Origin: Micromonospora echinofusca | Lineage (GTDB): Bacteria > Actinomycetota > Actinomycetes > Mycobacteriales > Micromonosporaceae | Direction of reading: 5' to 3' | Assembly (NCBI RefSeq): GCF_900091445.1 | Contig: NZ_LT607733.1 | Location: forward strand, 2,930,501-2,994,500 | DNA: 64,000 nt | Shown: positions 25,136 through 34,600 of the stretch, in pieces | Numbering within the stretch: the stretch's first letter is position 1 | Layout of the letters: each line of letters opens with the position of its first letter | The notes under the pieces: generated by a model | The model's input: only the letters and a program-made list of their open reading frames with translations | Database searches by the model: none | What the model was told of the DNA's origin: nothing | Program-made: the position numbers and the translations under genes

Positions 25136-25273
25136 GGCCCTTCCTCCTTCGCCTGGCCCGCCTCCGTGCGGGCGGTTGCGCCGCGCGGTTACCCGGTGGA
25201 CGTCCGAAGATGCCCACCCGATCGGGCGGTGCCGCCGGTCGCGCCGACGCTGCCCGCGCGCCGCGGCTTGCCC

Positions 25274-25279
25274 TAGGCT
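25274..25279 (+). promoter_or_regulatory. -10 element of a leaderless transcript
   Basis: TAGGCT ends six bases before the GTG start at 25286, so transcription probably begins at or next to the start codon. No Shine-Dalgarno site precedes the GTG. Confidence 0.5.
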
Positions 25280-25285
25280 GCACCA

Positions 25286-26404
25286 GTGATCGTCTGGGAT
25301 CTCGCCGTCGTCGGCGCCGGCCCCGCCGGGCTCACCGCCGCCCGTGCCGCCGCCCGCGCCGGCCTGCGCACGCTGGTCGTCGAGCGCGCCGCACACCCGC
25401 GCTACAAGACCTGCGGGGGCGGCCTGATCGGCACGTCCCTGGCGGCGGTGGCCGGCCGGATCGAGGTGCCGGCGCACGACCGGGTCGACCGGGTGACGTT
25501 CACCCGGGACGGGCGGCGTGGGTTCACCCGCCACCATCGCGGCGGGCCGCTGGTGAGCATGGTGCGCCGGGAGGAGTTCGACGACCGGCTGCGCGCCGCC
25601 GCGGTCGCCGCCGGCGCCGAGGTCCGTGAGCGGGTCGCGGTCCGCGCCGTCGAGCAGGACCCCGACGTCGTACGCCTCAGGCTCGCCGACGGGGACACGG
25701 TGCACGCGCGGGCGGTGATCGGGGCGGACGGTTCCTCGGGCGTGACCGCACGGCACGTGGGGGCCCGTTACCGGCAGGTGGACCTGGGGCTGGAGCTGGA
25801 ACTGCCCGTGCCGCCGCGGGAGCAGGCCCGTTGGCGGGGCCGCCTCCTGCTGGACTGGGGTCGGCTGCCGGGCTCGTACGCCTGGGTCTTCCCGAAGGGC
25901 GACCGGCTGACGGTCGGCGTGATCGCGGCCCGGGGTGAGGGGGAGCGGACCAGGGCCTACCTGCGGGGGTTCGTCGAGCGGCTGGGCCTGGCCACGGTGT
26001 CGCCGGCGCACGACTCCGGTCACCTGACGCGCTGCCGGACGGAGGACTCGCCGCTGCGCCGGGGCCGGGTGCTGGTCGCGGGCGACGCGGCCGGGCTGCT
26101 GGAGCCGTGGAGCCGGGAGGGGATCAGCTACGCGCTGCGTTCCGGCGCGCTGGCCGGCGCGGCGGTCGCGTCCGGTGACCTGGCGGGGTACGAGCGCGCG
26201 GTCGACCGGGACCTGGTGCCGTCGATGCGCGCCGGGCATCGGCTGCTCGACGTGTTCGCCCGGCGGCCGGAGGTCTTCCACGCGTTGTTGGCCACCCCGC
26301 CGGGCTGGCGGATGTTCGTGCGGTTCTGTCAGGGCCGGGCGAGCTTCGACGAGACGCTGGACCGCGCCCCGGTCCGGGCGGCCCTGGCGCTGCTGGACCG
26401 GTAG
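25286..26404 (+). CDS. Geranylgeranyl reductase family FAD protein
   Basis: A 372-residue flavoprotein. The FAD dinucleotide motif VVGAGPAGLTAARAAARAG starts at about residue 8 and is followed by KTCGGGLIG. The GGR-family motif SYAWVFPKGDRLTVGV and the FAD motif VAGDAAGLLEPWSREGISYA are both present. The family reduces double bonds of isoprenoid chains, for example in menaquinone (mycobacterial MenJ), archaeal lipids or chlorophyll side chains. It could act on the beta-isoprene of menaquinone here; that is inference, as no men genes are adjacent. Short-chain family members also include flavin halogenase relatives. Confidence 0.8.
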   Translation: MIVWDLAVVGAGPAGLTAARAAARAGLRTLVVERAAHPRYKTCGGGLIGTSLAAVAGRIEVPAHDRVDRVTFTRDGRRGFTRHHRGGPLVSMVRREEFDDRLRAAAVAAGAEVRERVAVRAVEQDPDVVRLRLADGDTVHARAVIGADGSSGVTARHVGARYRQVDLGLELELPVPPREQARWRGRLLLDWGRLPGSYAWVFPKGDRLTVGVIAARGEGERTRAYLRGFVERLGLATVSPAHDSGHLTRCRTEDSPLRRGRVLVAGDAAGLLEPWSREGISYALRSGALAGAAVASGDLAGYERAVDRDLVPSMRAGHRLLDVFARRPEVFHALLATPPGWRMFVRFCQGRASFDETLDRAPVRAALALLDR

Positions 26405-26548
26405 GGCAGGGTGCCGGCGCAAGGCACCTCGGTGGCGAGCACGTGGCCCGGAGCCTGCCCATCCGTTTCACCCAGGATCCTAGGATGCTTTAGCGGTGGT
26501 GTGCGACGCCACCACCGCACAGAATGATGACGTCGAAGGAGAGCAGCC

Positions 26549-26740
26549 ATGGCAGAGGACCACTCCGGGACGTCGTTCACCGACGACGAGTACCACTTCC
26601 TGCGGCACGTGCGCTTCGGCGAGCTGCCGCCCGCGGTTCGCCCGGAGGAGCGGACCGCGCTGACCGAGACCGACCCGCGGCGCGACCAGCCGGATCCGGG
26701 TGACGAGCGCGACCGGTGGGACCTGCGGCACGGGGCCTGA
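26549..26740 (+). CDS. Small acidic hypothetical protein
   Basis: A 63-residue, highly charged protein. FTDDEYHFLRHVRFGELPP forms a conserved-looking N-terminal helix, followed by an Asp/Arg-rich tail. A strong AAGGAGAG lies a few bases before the ATG at 26549. There are no membrane segments or Cys. I do not recognise a family beyond similar short actinobacterial proteins. Confidence 0.6.
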   Translation: MAEDHSGTSFTDDEYHFLRHVRFGELPPAVRPEERTALTETDPRRDQPDPGDERDRWDLRHGA

Positions 26741-26877
26741 CCGACCGCCACGGGAGCTGAAACGTTCGTCCTCCGCTCGAAGCCGGTCCACCGACGACGG
26801 GGGACCGCCGACGACGGGGGACCGCCGACGCCGCCGCGCCGGGTGAAAACCGGGCGGAGTCGTTGCGTCGGCGCTGC

Positions 26878-26883
26878 TAAGGT
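26878..26883 (+). promoter_or_regulatory. -10 element before ABC-F leader peptide
   Basis: TAAGGT ends seven bases before the ATG of the 14-codon ORF, so the mRNA probably starts at or next to that ATG (leaderless). No convincing -35 is seen. Confidence 0.5.
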
Positions 26884-26890
26884 TGCCGCC

Positions 26891-26935
26891 ATGGCACGAG
26901 GTATCTGGTCGCAGAAGGTCCGCTCCGCCCGCTGA
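26891..26935 (+). CDS. Leader peptide upstream of ABC-F gene
   Basis: A 14-residue [17 protein letters not shown], starting right after a -10 element and ending 100 bp before the ABC-F start. It is basic, as are many attenuation leader peptides that sense ribosome stalling. A 9-bp hairpin lies between it and the main gene. Control of the ABC-F gene by drug-stalled ribosomes is inference from this layout. Confidence 0.55.
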   Translation: MARGIWSQKVRSAR

Positions 26936-26984
26936 CGGCGGCGCCTTCCCTCTGCTGAGTCCGCGCTCGCCGTTCCGGTTCCCG

Positions 26985-27010
26985 CCGGGCGGCCGCCTGC
27001 TGCTGCCCGG
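26985..27010 (+). promoter_or_regulatory. Hairpin between leader peptide and ABC-F gene
   Basis: CCGGGCGGC and GCTGCCCGG pair over 9 bp (one G-U) with an 8-base loop, 25 bases before the TTG start. It could act as attenuator or mask the GGAG ribosome site at about 27027. Confidence 0.5.
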
Positions 27011-27035
27011 CTCCACCACGAGCTGCGGAGCACCG

Positions 27036-28712
<1,677 letters not shown>

Positions 28713-28735
28713 TCCGGCTTCATCCGCCCGGACGC

Positions 28736-28774
28736 CCGGACGGGCCGTGGGCGATCCGCCCACGGCCCGTCCGG
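28736..28774. terminator. Strong bidirectional terminator hairpin
   Basis: Perfect 17-bp arms (inner core GGACGGGCCGTGGGC and its complement) with a 5-base loop sit between the convergent stops of the ABC-F gene (28712) and the nucleotidase (28782). Confidence 0.85.
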
Positions 28775-28781
28775 CGCTGGA

Positions 28782-30572
28782 TCAGAACACTGGTACGCCC
28801 TCGCGTACCAGCCGCCAGTTCGGCTGGTGGAAGTCGGCCGGGTCGATGGTGCCCCTGGCCTGCGCCCAGTCGATCAGCAGCTGGCGGATCTCCTGCTGCT
28901 CGTTGTAGACCTGGGTCTTGACGATGCCGGGGAAGTTGCCGCCGCCGCTGCGCCGGTAGTTGTTGACCGCCACCACGAACTGCGCGTTGTCCGCCACCGG
29001 CGTGTCGGTGCCGGGCAGCACCAGGCGGGTGAGGCGTTGGCCCACCAGCTTGGAGATGTCGATGTCGTAGTCCAGGCCGGAGACGACGTCGTAGTTGTAG
29101 TCCGGCACGGCCGGGTCGCTGATCGTCGCCGGGTCGACCGGGGCGCCCGGGGCGAGGGTCCGGAAGTACTTCGCCGAGTACTCCAGGTAGGTGCGTACCT
29201 CGGCACCGCTGAGCACGACGGCTTCGAGGGTGTTGTCGAAGACGTACAGCCCGGCCACGTCGCGGATCTTCACGTCGCCCGCGGGGAAGACCGCGGTGCG
29301 GCTGAACGGCGCCGCGATCGACAGCACCGGCAGGTCCGCGTACGAGGTGCCGGCCAGCGCCTGACCGACGACCTCGGTCTGGACGTGGTTGATGAAGTCC
29401 AGGATCGGGGTGTCCTTGTAGCGGCTCTCGGCCGCCGACAGCTCCACGGTGGAGCGGGCGACGACCTGGTTGACGTACGCCACGGTCTTCTGGTGCTGTG
29501 CCCGCACGGCCGCGAGGACCTTCGGGTCCTCGACCACCGTGTTGGTGTTCAACAGGGCGGCGGTCTTCTTGGTGATCTTCCAGCTACCCCGCTCGCGGGT
29601 GAGCGTGAAGTCCATCCGGCTCAGCCGCTGGCCCCACTTCGACGGCTCGGTGAGCAGCACCTGCTCGCCGGTGCGCTCGTTGGTCACGAACTTCTCGGCG
29701 ACCTCGGCGTGGGCGTGGCCGAACAGGATCGCGTCGATGCCGGGGACCCGCTGGGCGATCAGCGCCGTCGGGTTCTCGATCGGCAGCTCGGGGCCGTAGC
29801 TGGAGGTGCCGCTGTCGCCGCCGTGGGCGGAGACCAGCACGATGTCGGCGCCGCGCGCCCGCATGATCGGCACGTACTTCGCCGCGGTGGCGATCATGTC
29901 GTCGAACCGCAGCTTGCCCTCGACGTTGGCCCGGTCCCAGATCGCGCTGCCCGGGTTGGTCAGGCCGAGGATGCCGACGCGCAGCGGCGGCGCGGCGAAG
30001 CCGACGGAGACCTTCTTGATGACGTACGGCAGGAAGGCCGGCTTGCCGGTGGCGGCGTTGACGGCGTTGGCGGCCAGCGCCGGGAAGCCCAGCTGCGAGA
30101 TCCACTTCGCCAGCAGCGGCAGCCCGTAGTTGAACTCGTGGTTGCCGAGCGTCACGGCGTCGTAGCCGAGCACGTTCATCGCGTTGGCCATCGGGTGCGT
30201 CTCACCGGTGCTGGTGATCGGCTCCTGCTTGGCGTAGAAGGTCGCCAGCGGGGTGCCCTGGATGGTGTCGCCGGCGTCGAGCACCAGCGTCGCCTTGCCG
30301 CGCCGCTCGGCGCGGATCTGCTTGACCAGCGCGGCCAGCTTGGCGACGCCGACGTCGTTGTGCTTGCTGTCGTCGTACTCGGCGTCGGAGTAGTAGTCCC
30401 AGTTGAAGACGTTGCCGTGGGTGTCCGAGGTGCCGAGGATCGTGAGGTCCCAGGTCCTCGACCGGGCCGCGCCGGCCGCCTGGGCGGGGGTGGCGGCGAT
30501 CAGCGGGACGCTCGCCGCCGCGGCCGCGGCGGCGAGCACCGTCCGACGCGACGGGCCGGAGGGAGAGGTCAT
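28782..30572 (-). CDS. Tat-exported 5'-nucleotidase / 2',3'-cyclic phosphodiesterase-like
   Basis: A 596-residue secreted metallophosphatase. The N terminus has a Tat signal (SRRTVLAAAAAAAS followed by an AQA cleavage site). Metal-ligand motifs of the catalytic domain appear in order: GTSDTHGNVF, LDAGDTIQG, TLGNHEFNYG, VSAHGGDSG and LFGHAHAEV. The C-terminal 5'-nucleotidase substrate domain carries NNYRRSGGGNFPG. Known family role: periplasmic or extracytoplasmic scavenging of nucleotides and 2',3'-cyclic nucleotides for phosphate. ATG at 30572 is preceded by GGAAGGG; an in-frame ATG five codons upstream is an alternative. Confidence 0.85.
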   Translation of the reverse strand: MTSPSGPSRRTVLAAAAAAASVPLIAATPAQAAGAARSRTWDLTILGTSDTHGNVFNWDYYSDAEYDDSKHNDVGVAKLAALVKQIRAERRGKATLVLDAGDTIQGTPLATFYAKQEPITSTGETHPMANAMNVLGYDAVTLGNHEFNYGLPLLAKWISQLGFPALAANAVNAATGKPAFLPYVIKKVSVGFAAPPLRVGILGLTNPGSAIWDRANVEGKLRFDDMIATAAKYVPIMRARGADIVLVSAHGGDSGTSSYGPELPIENPTALIAQRVPGIDAILFGHAHAEVAEKFVTNERTGEQVLLTEPSKWGQRLSRMDFTLTRERGSWKITKKTAALLNTNTVVEDPKVLAAVRAQHQKTVAYVNQVVARSTVELSAAESRYKDTPILDFINHVQTEVVGQALAGTSYADLPVLSIAAPFSRTAVFPAGDVKIRDVAGLYVFDNTLEAVVLSGAEVRTYLEYSAKYFRTLAPGAPVDPATISDPAVPDYNYDVVSGLDYDIDISKLVGQRLTRLVLPGTDTPVADNAQFVVAVNNYRRSGGGNFPGIVKTQVYNEQQEIRQLLIDWAQARGTIDPADFHQPNWRLVREGVPVF

Positions 30573-30715
30573 GAGGTGCCCTTCCATGGGGGTTCGCGAC
30601 GCCCGGTGAGCGCCGAGCGCACCATAAACGAGGCATCGCCACTGCTGCCACAGCCGCCCCGGGTGTTTCATCCCACCCCCGCGTGCGGGCCCACCGGTGT
30701 AACACCGGGACCGCC

Positions 30716-30740
30716 GTTTCCGCTCGCCGCCGCAGGGTAG
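30716..30740 (+). promoter_or_regulatory. Possible general-stress sigma promoter of SDR gene
   Basis: GTTT (30716-30719), 15 bases, then GGGTAG (30735-30740), 44 bp before the GTG start. This is a near match to SigB/SigF-type promoters and suits a general stress SDR. Confidence 0.5.
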
Positions 30741-30784
30741 GGCGGTGGGAGACCCACACCCGACCGGTGCGCGAGGAGACGTCG

Positions 30785-31687
30785 GTGACCGAGGACCAGC
30801 ACACCCAGCAGGACCCCACGAGCCAGTACGGCCAGCAGGAGGGACAACCGAAGCAGCAGCAGACGCCGCCCGGCTCGACTCAGGAGATGACCCCGAAGCC
30901 GGATCACGGCGAGGAGTCGTACCGCGGCAGCGGCAAGCTCGAGGGGCGGCGGGCGGTCATCACCGGTGGCGACTCCGGCATCGGTCGCGCCATCGCCATC
31001 GCGTACGCCCGGGAGGGCGCCGACGTGCTCATCTCCTACCTGGGCGAGGAGGAGGACGCCGACGCCCGGGAGACCGTCCGGCTCGTCGAGGAGGCCGGCC
31101 GCAGGGGCATCGCGGTACGCGGCGACATCACCGACCAGCGGCACTGCCAGGAGTTGATCGAGCGGGCCGTACGCGACCTCGGCGGCATCGACATCCTGGT
31201 CAACAACGCGGCCTACCAGATGGCGCAGGAGGACGGCATCCTCGGCATCAGCGACGAGCAGTTCGACCGCGTGCTGAAGACCAACCTGTACGCGATGTTC
31301 TGGCTCTGCCGGGCGGCCGTGCCGCACCTGCCCGAGGGTTCGGCGATCATCAACACGTCGTCGATCCAGGCGTTCGACCCGTCGCCGCAGCTGCTGGACT
31401 ACGCCACCACCAAGTCGGGGATCGCCAACTTCACCAAGGCGCTCGCCGCCGACCTGGCCGGGCGGGGGATCCGGGTGAACGCGGTGGCGCCCGGTCCGAT
31501 CTGGACGCCGCTCATCCCGGCCACCATGCCGCAGGAGAAGGTCGAGAAGTTCGGCCAGGACACCCCGGAGGGCCGCCCGGGCCAGCCGGCCGAGCTGGCC
31601 CCGGCGTACGTCTTCTTCGCCTCCCAGGAGTCCAGCTACGTCACCGGCGAGATCCTCGGCGTGACGGGCGGCCGCCCCACGAAGTAA
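30785..31687 (+). CDS. General-stress type SDR oxidoreductase (YghA/GSP39-like)
   Basis: A 300-residue SDR with the long Gln/Pro-rich N-terminal extension typical of the YghA / general stress protein 39 group. Key sites are TGGDSGIGRAIAIAYAREGA (cofactor), ILVNNAAYQ, the catalytic YATTKSG and the C-terminal YVTGEILGVTGG. The family reduces aldehydes or oxidises sugars and is usually induced by osmotic or general stress. GTG at 30785 has GAGGAG upstream, and a SigB-like promoter lies before it. Confidence 0.8.
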   Translation: MTEDQHTQQDPTSQYGQQEGQPKQQQTPPGSTQEMTPKPDHGEESYRGSGKLEGRRAVITGGDSGIGRAIAIAYAREGADVLISYLGEEEDADARETVRLVEEAGRRGIAVRGDITDQRHCQELIERAVRDLGGIDILVNNAAYQMAQEDGILGISDEQFDRVLKTNLYAMFWLCRAAVPHLPEGSAIINTSSIQAFDPSPQLLDYATTKSGIANFTKALAADLAGRGIRVNAVAPGPIWTPLIPATMPQEKVEKFGQDTPEGRPGQPAELAPAYVFFASQESSYVTGEILGVTGGRPTK

Positions 31688-31785
31688 CCCCGTCACACCC
31701 CGCGGCCCCGCGTCCCCGACCCGCCCTTCGCCCGCGCCCCTTGACCTGGTGTCCCTCGGCCCGCCGCCTGGCCCTGGCCAGTGCC

Positions 31786-31854
31786 GATCATGCAGTTGTG
31801 GTGCCTGACGAAAGGTGCGAACCGTCGCCTCCCGCCCACCACGACTGCGTGATC
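31786..31854. repeat. Long imperfect palindrome between convergent genes
   Basis: Outer arms GATCATGCAGTTGTGGTG (31786-31803) and CACCACGACTGCGTGATC (31837-31854) pair over 18 bp, with two G-U wobbles, around a 33-base interior that has a GACG/CGTC stem. It lies in the 186-bp gap between the convergent SDR and AbiEii-like genes, so it may end transcription from both sides. Its form suggests a dispersed REP-like element. Confidence 0.7.
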
Positions 31855-31873
31855 GACGAGGGTGGGCAGGGGG

Positions 31874-32533
31874 TCAGCGGGGCCAGGGGGTCAGGCGGGT
31901 GCGGACCTGGGCTATGGCGGCGGGGTCCAGGCCGTAACGGGCGAAGCGGCGGTCCGGCAGCCGGTCCAGGTAGCGGCCGGCCGCCCGCACGTCCTCGTCG
32001 TCCAGGGCCGGGTCGAGTTGGCGGGCCAACTCCAGCAACTCCGCCACGCCGTGGTGCTCGAGAGCGGCCGCGACGTCGATGTAGTCCCGGACCTCCCGCC
32101 GGTTGACCAGGGCGGCGGTCTTGTTCGCCATCAGGTCCCGCACGTCCATCACGGGCCCGAGATCCATGACCACCGGACTGCGGTGCCGGTCCAGGCGGGC
32201 CAGGCTGAGCCGGATGAGTCGCCCGTCCCGGCTCACCACGAAGTCCCGCAGGTCCCGGTCGAAGCCCTCGAACAGCTCGGCCAACTCGCTGTCCGGGTCG
32301 GCGTCGGTCACCTCGAACCCGGCCCGTTCCAGTGCCGCCCGCACCACGTCCGCCGCCGCGGCGGCGGCCCCCTCCACATCCGCGAAGAGATCCACGTCCT
32401 CCGTCGGGCGGGTCACCAGCCCGTGCGCGGCCCACGCCACCCCGCCGCCGAGCACGAACCGGTACGGCCCCGCGGCGGACAGCGCCACCCGGGCCACCTC
32501 GCGGTAGAACTCGTGCGGGTGCGCGCTGCTCAC
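31874..32533 (-). CDS. AbiEii/AbiGii-type nucleotidyltransferase, toxin-like
   Basis: A 219-residue protein with the nucleotidyltransferase (MNT) pattern FVLGGGVAWAAHGLVTRPTE then DVDLFADVE, in which the two aspartates of DVD are probable metal ligands. A later block (LMANKTAALVNRREVRDYID) is shared with AbiEii/AbiGii proteins, where K and DYID are conserved. Known AbiEii proteins are toxins of type IV toxin-antitoxin or abortive-infection systems. GTG at 32533 overlaps the stop of a 113-residue partner gene (GTGA). Antiphage function here is inference. Confidence 0.7.
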   Translation of the reverse strand: MSSAHPHEFYREVARVALSAAGPYRFVLGGGVAWAAHGLVTRPTEDVDLFADVEGAAAAAADVVRAALERAGFEVTDADPDSELAELFEGFDRDLRDFVVSRDGRLIRLSLARLDRHRSPVVMDLGPVMDVRDLMANKTAALVNRREVRDYIDVAAALEHHGVAELLELARQLDPALDDEDVRAAGRYLDRLPDRRFARYGLDPAAIAQVRTRLTPWPR

Positions 32534-32871
32534 GCCGTACGCAGCCCCCGGTGGCGGCTCTCCCACGCCTGGCGTACGCCCCGGGGCAGGTTGAGCAGCC
32601 GCCACACCCGGCGCAGCGTGCGCCCGTCGATGAGCAGCCGGAGGTCCTCCGCGCGGGTGGTCTCGCGCAGCACGTTCTCGTACATCCAGAGCAGTTCGTC
32701 CGGATCGCCCAGGTCGAAGGTGCGGTCCGCGTTCCACATCAGCCGCACCGGCAGCTCCACCACACCACGGGTGGGGCCGGTCAGCTCAGCGAGCGTGCGG
32801 GCCACCACGGCGGGCCGGCCCGGGCGGGCCAGGTGGGCCGCGCGGGTCGGAGCGGGGGAGAGGGCCTGCAT
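32530..32871 (-). CDS. Partner protein of the AbiEii-like gene, putative antitoxin
   Basis: A 113-residue basic protein of unknown family. It lacks an obvious HTH; it has LAELTGPTRGVVELPVRLMW, then DLGDPDELLWMYENVLR and a basic C terminus. It is encoded directly upstream of, and coupled to, the AbiEii-like gene, the usual position of an antitoxin. The ATG at 32871 follows a TACCCT -10-like element by seven bases, implying a leaderless mRNA. No Shine-Dalgarno site is present. Confidence 0.55.
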   Translation of the reverse strand: MQALSPAPTRAAHLARPGRPAVVARTLAELTGPTRGVVELPVRLMWNADRTFDLGDPDELLWMYENVLRETTRAEDLRLLIDGRTLRRVWRLLNLPRGVRQAWESRHRGLRTA

Positions 32872-33093
32872 GCTGTCAGGGTAACCCCAGGTCGGGCCGC
32901 TGGGGATCGCGGTTTCGCCGACGTCGCCGCGTGGCGGGCGCGGCCGGGACGGTTTTTGCGTTCCTCGGCGTCGGTGAGCGCAGGTCGCCGTGGCTGGGTG
33001 CGAGGTGATCGTGGCGGTGGTTGCTCGGTGTCGGATGGCTGCGGGCCAACACCCCGGCTGCCCAATCTCGGCCCGCCCGCCGGCCTCCCTTTC

Positions 33094-33143
33094 AGATCTT
33101 GGCGAGAAACGGCCCCTCCGAGGGCCGTCTCCTTCCAAGATCT
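33094..33143. repeat. Dispersed long palindrome, AGATCTTGG family, copy 2
   Basis: AGATCTTGG and CCAAGATCT outer arms enclose ACGGCCC/GGGCCGT with a CTCCGA loop. It is the counterpart of 21939-21989. The stretch 32872-33093 has no gene or other clear signal. Confidence 0.7.
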
Positions 33144-33273
33144 CCACCGTTCACCTACCGACCCGTCCGGGGTGGGTGTCCGGTTTCGTGGCGGCTGCCC
33201 GGTGCGACCGTGGCTGAGCAGGTGCCCCGGATCGTCGTCGGGGCGCATCACGGCGCGGATGCCCGGTCCCGGC

Positions 33274-33689
33274 GTGTGATCGGGGGCATCGTGGGGGCGG
33301 AATCGTGGCGGGGGTGGGGTCGTTACACCCGGCGTACGACCGAGCAGGAAAGGCCACGCCGCCCCGACGGGATGGTGGGCCGGGGCCCGGAATGATGGCG
33401 GGCCGGTGGTCGTTACACATGGTCCGGCCGGCGTGAGGGCAACCCCCGCCCTACGCAGTCGACGGGAGGGCCCCCAGCCCCGCGAAACAGCCCCGGCCCT
33501 TCCGACCCGCACAGCTCGGACATTCGGCCGACACGGCTGATCTGATCATCCTTCCGTGCGACGACCGGAGATCCCTCCGGTTGCGCTGGAGATTTCCCCT
33601 TGAGTTTCCTGGGCGCCGGACGGTGCTTGCATCCGCGTAGCCGAATCCCCCTTCGGTGCGGGTGCCAACCCCCGAATGGAGCGTTTCTG
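33274..33689 (+). promoter_or_regulatory. Duplicated promoter/leader block B before paralogue 3
   Basis: A 416-bp non-coding block homologous to 22104-22623. It has TCGTTACAC at 33320 and 33410, a hairpin at 33501-33520 (TCCGA/TCGGA), GGTGC-TT-GCATC near 33622, and a hairpin at 33641-33656 (CCGAA, loop TCCCCC, TTCGG). It lacks most of the GC-rich insert of copy A. The terminal segment GCCGAATCCCCCTTCGGTGC followed by GGGTGCCAACC resembles the 5' half of the ydaO riboswitch, but it ends only about 35 bases before the ATG. Confidence 0.55.
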
Positions 33690-34289
33690 ATGAACACGTT
33701 CATCCGTAACAGCGTTCTCGGTATCGCCGGTCTGGCCTTCGCCGGTGGTGTGGCCGCCGGTCCGATGACCGACACCGCCCACACCAGCGCCCCGACCGTG
33801 GACACCACGGCCATCGCCGTCGCCGCCGTGCAGGCTGACAAGCCGGACATGGGCAAGCTGGTGCCGCATGGTGTGCAGGGTGCGCAGTCGCGCATCGACC
33901 TGTCCGACGAGCAGGTCGGCAACGTGAAGGCGATCATCGCGGCGACGAAGAAGGCCGGCATGGACGAGCGCGCGGCGGTGGTGTCGATCGCGACGGCGTT
34001 GCAGGAGTCGAAGTTGGAGAACCTGGGTCACCTGGGTGACCGCAACGACCATGATTCGCAGGGTCTGTTCCAGCAGCGTCCGTCCAGTGGTTGGGGCACG
34101 GTGGAGCAGATCACCGACCCGGAGTACTCGACGACGGCGTTCCTGAAGGGTCTGAAGCAGGTCGACGGGTGGCAGGACATGCCGCTGACCGAGGCGGCGC
34201 AGACGGTGCAGGTGTCGGCGTACCCGGACCACTACGCCCAGTGGGAGCAGCAGGCCGCCGACCTGGTCGCCGAGCACTGGAACAGCTGA
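33690..34289 (+). CDS. Secreted lysozyme/transglycosylase-like protein, paralogue 3
   Basis: A 199-residue protein almost identical to paralogue 2, with the same export segment and lysozyme-like domain (ATALQESKLENLGHLG, DSQGLFQQRPSSGWG). It differs by an extra Ala in the linker and Gln in place of Met near the C terminus (WEQQAADL). The nucleotide identity, including synonymous positions, is very high from the KPDMGKLVPHG region onward, so the duplication is recent or kept uniform by gene conversion. Likely a secreted peptidoglycan-active enzyme. Confidence 0.7.
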   Translation: MNTFIRNSVLGIAGLAFAGGVAAGPMTDTAHTSAPTVDTTAIAVAAVQADKPDMGKLVPHGVQGAQSRIDLSDEQVGNVKAIIAATKKAGMDERAAVVSIATALQESKLENLGHLGDRNDHDSQGLFQQRPSSGWGTVEQITDPEYSTTAFLKGLKQVDGWQDMPLTEAAQTVQVSAYPDHYAQWEQQAADLVAEHWNS

Positions 34290-34327
34290 CACACACGCAC
34301 ACAGACTTTCCACCACAAGGGGGATCG

Positions 34328-34360
34328 CTGGTCGGCACCCGAACCCGGGGTGCCGGCCAG
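34328..34360 (+). terminator. Terminator hairpin after paralogue 3
   Basis: CTGGTCGGCACCC and GGGTGCCGGCCAG pair over 13 bp with one T-G wobble and a 7-base loop, 38 bases past the stop. Confidence 0.75.
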
Positions 34361-34600
34361 CGGCACATCCACCGCAGGTGCACCTTGGCGGGCCCTGGCA
34401 CATCGCGCGCGGGTGTGGCGGGGCGCGTCGGCGCGTCCTCGTGGAAGGTCTACTGTCCGTGGAGCGACAGTTACTTGTGATCACCTTCATGCTTGTGGTG
34501 ATCTCAGCGCGATGACGTGAGTGAATCGCGGTGGGGGTCGATGTGAACTGTGGCCGCACGTCCGGTTGCCGTTGTCCGTTGCGTCTCGGCATCTGATCTG
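34361..34600. other. AT-richer gap before the GTPase cluster
   Basis: This stretch has no gene I can support. It includes a locally AT-richer patch around 34450-34550 (ACAGTTACTTGTGATCACC) that probably holds the promoter of the cluster. No clear -35/-10 pair was identified. A GTG at 34550 is in frame with the next gene and could extend it by 17 codons. Confidence 0.4.
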
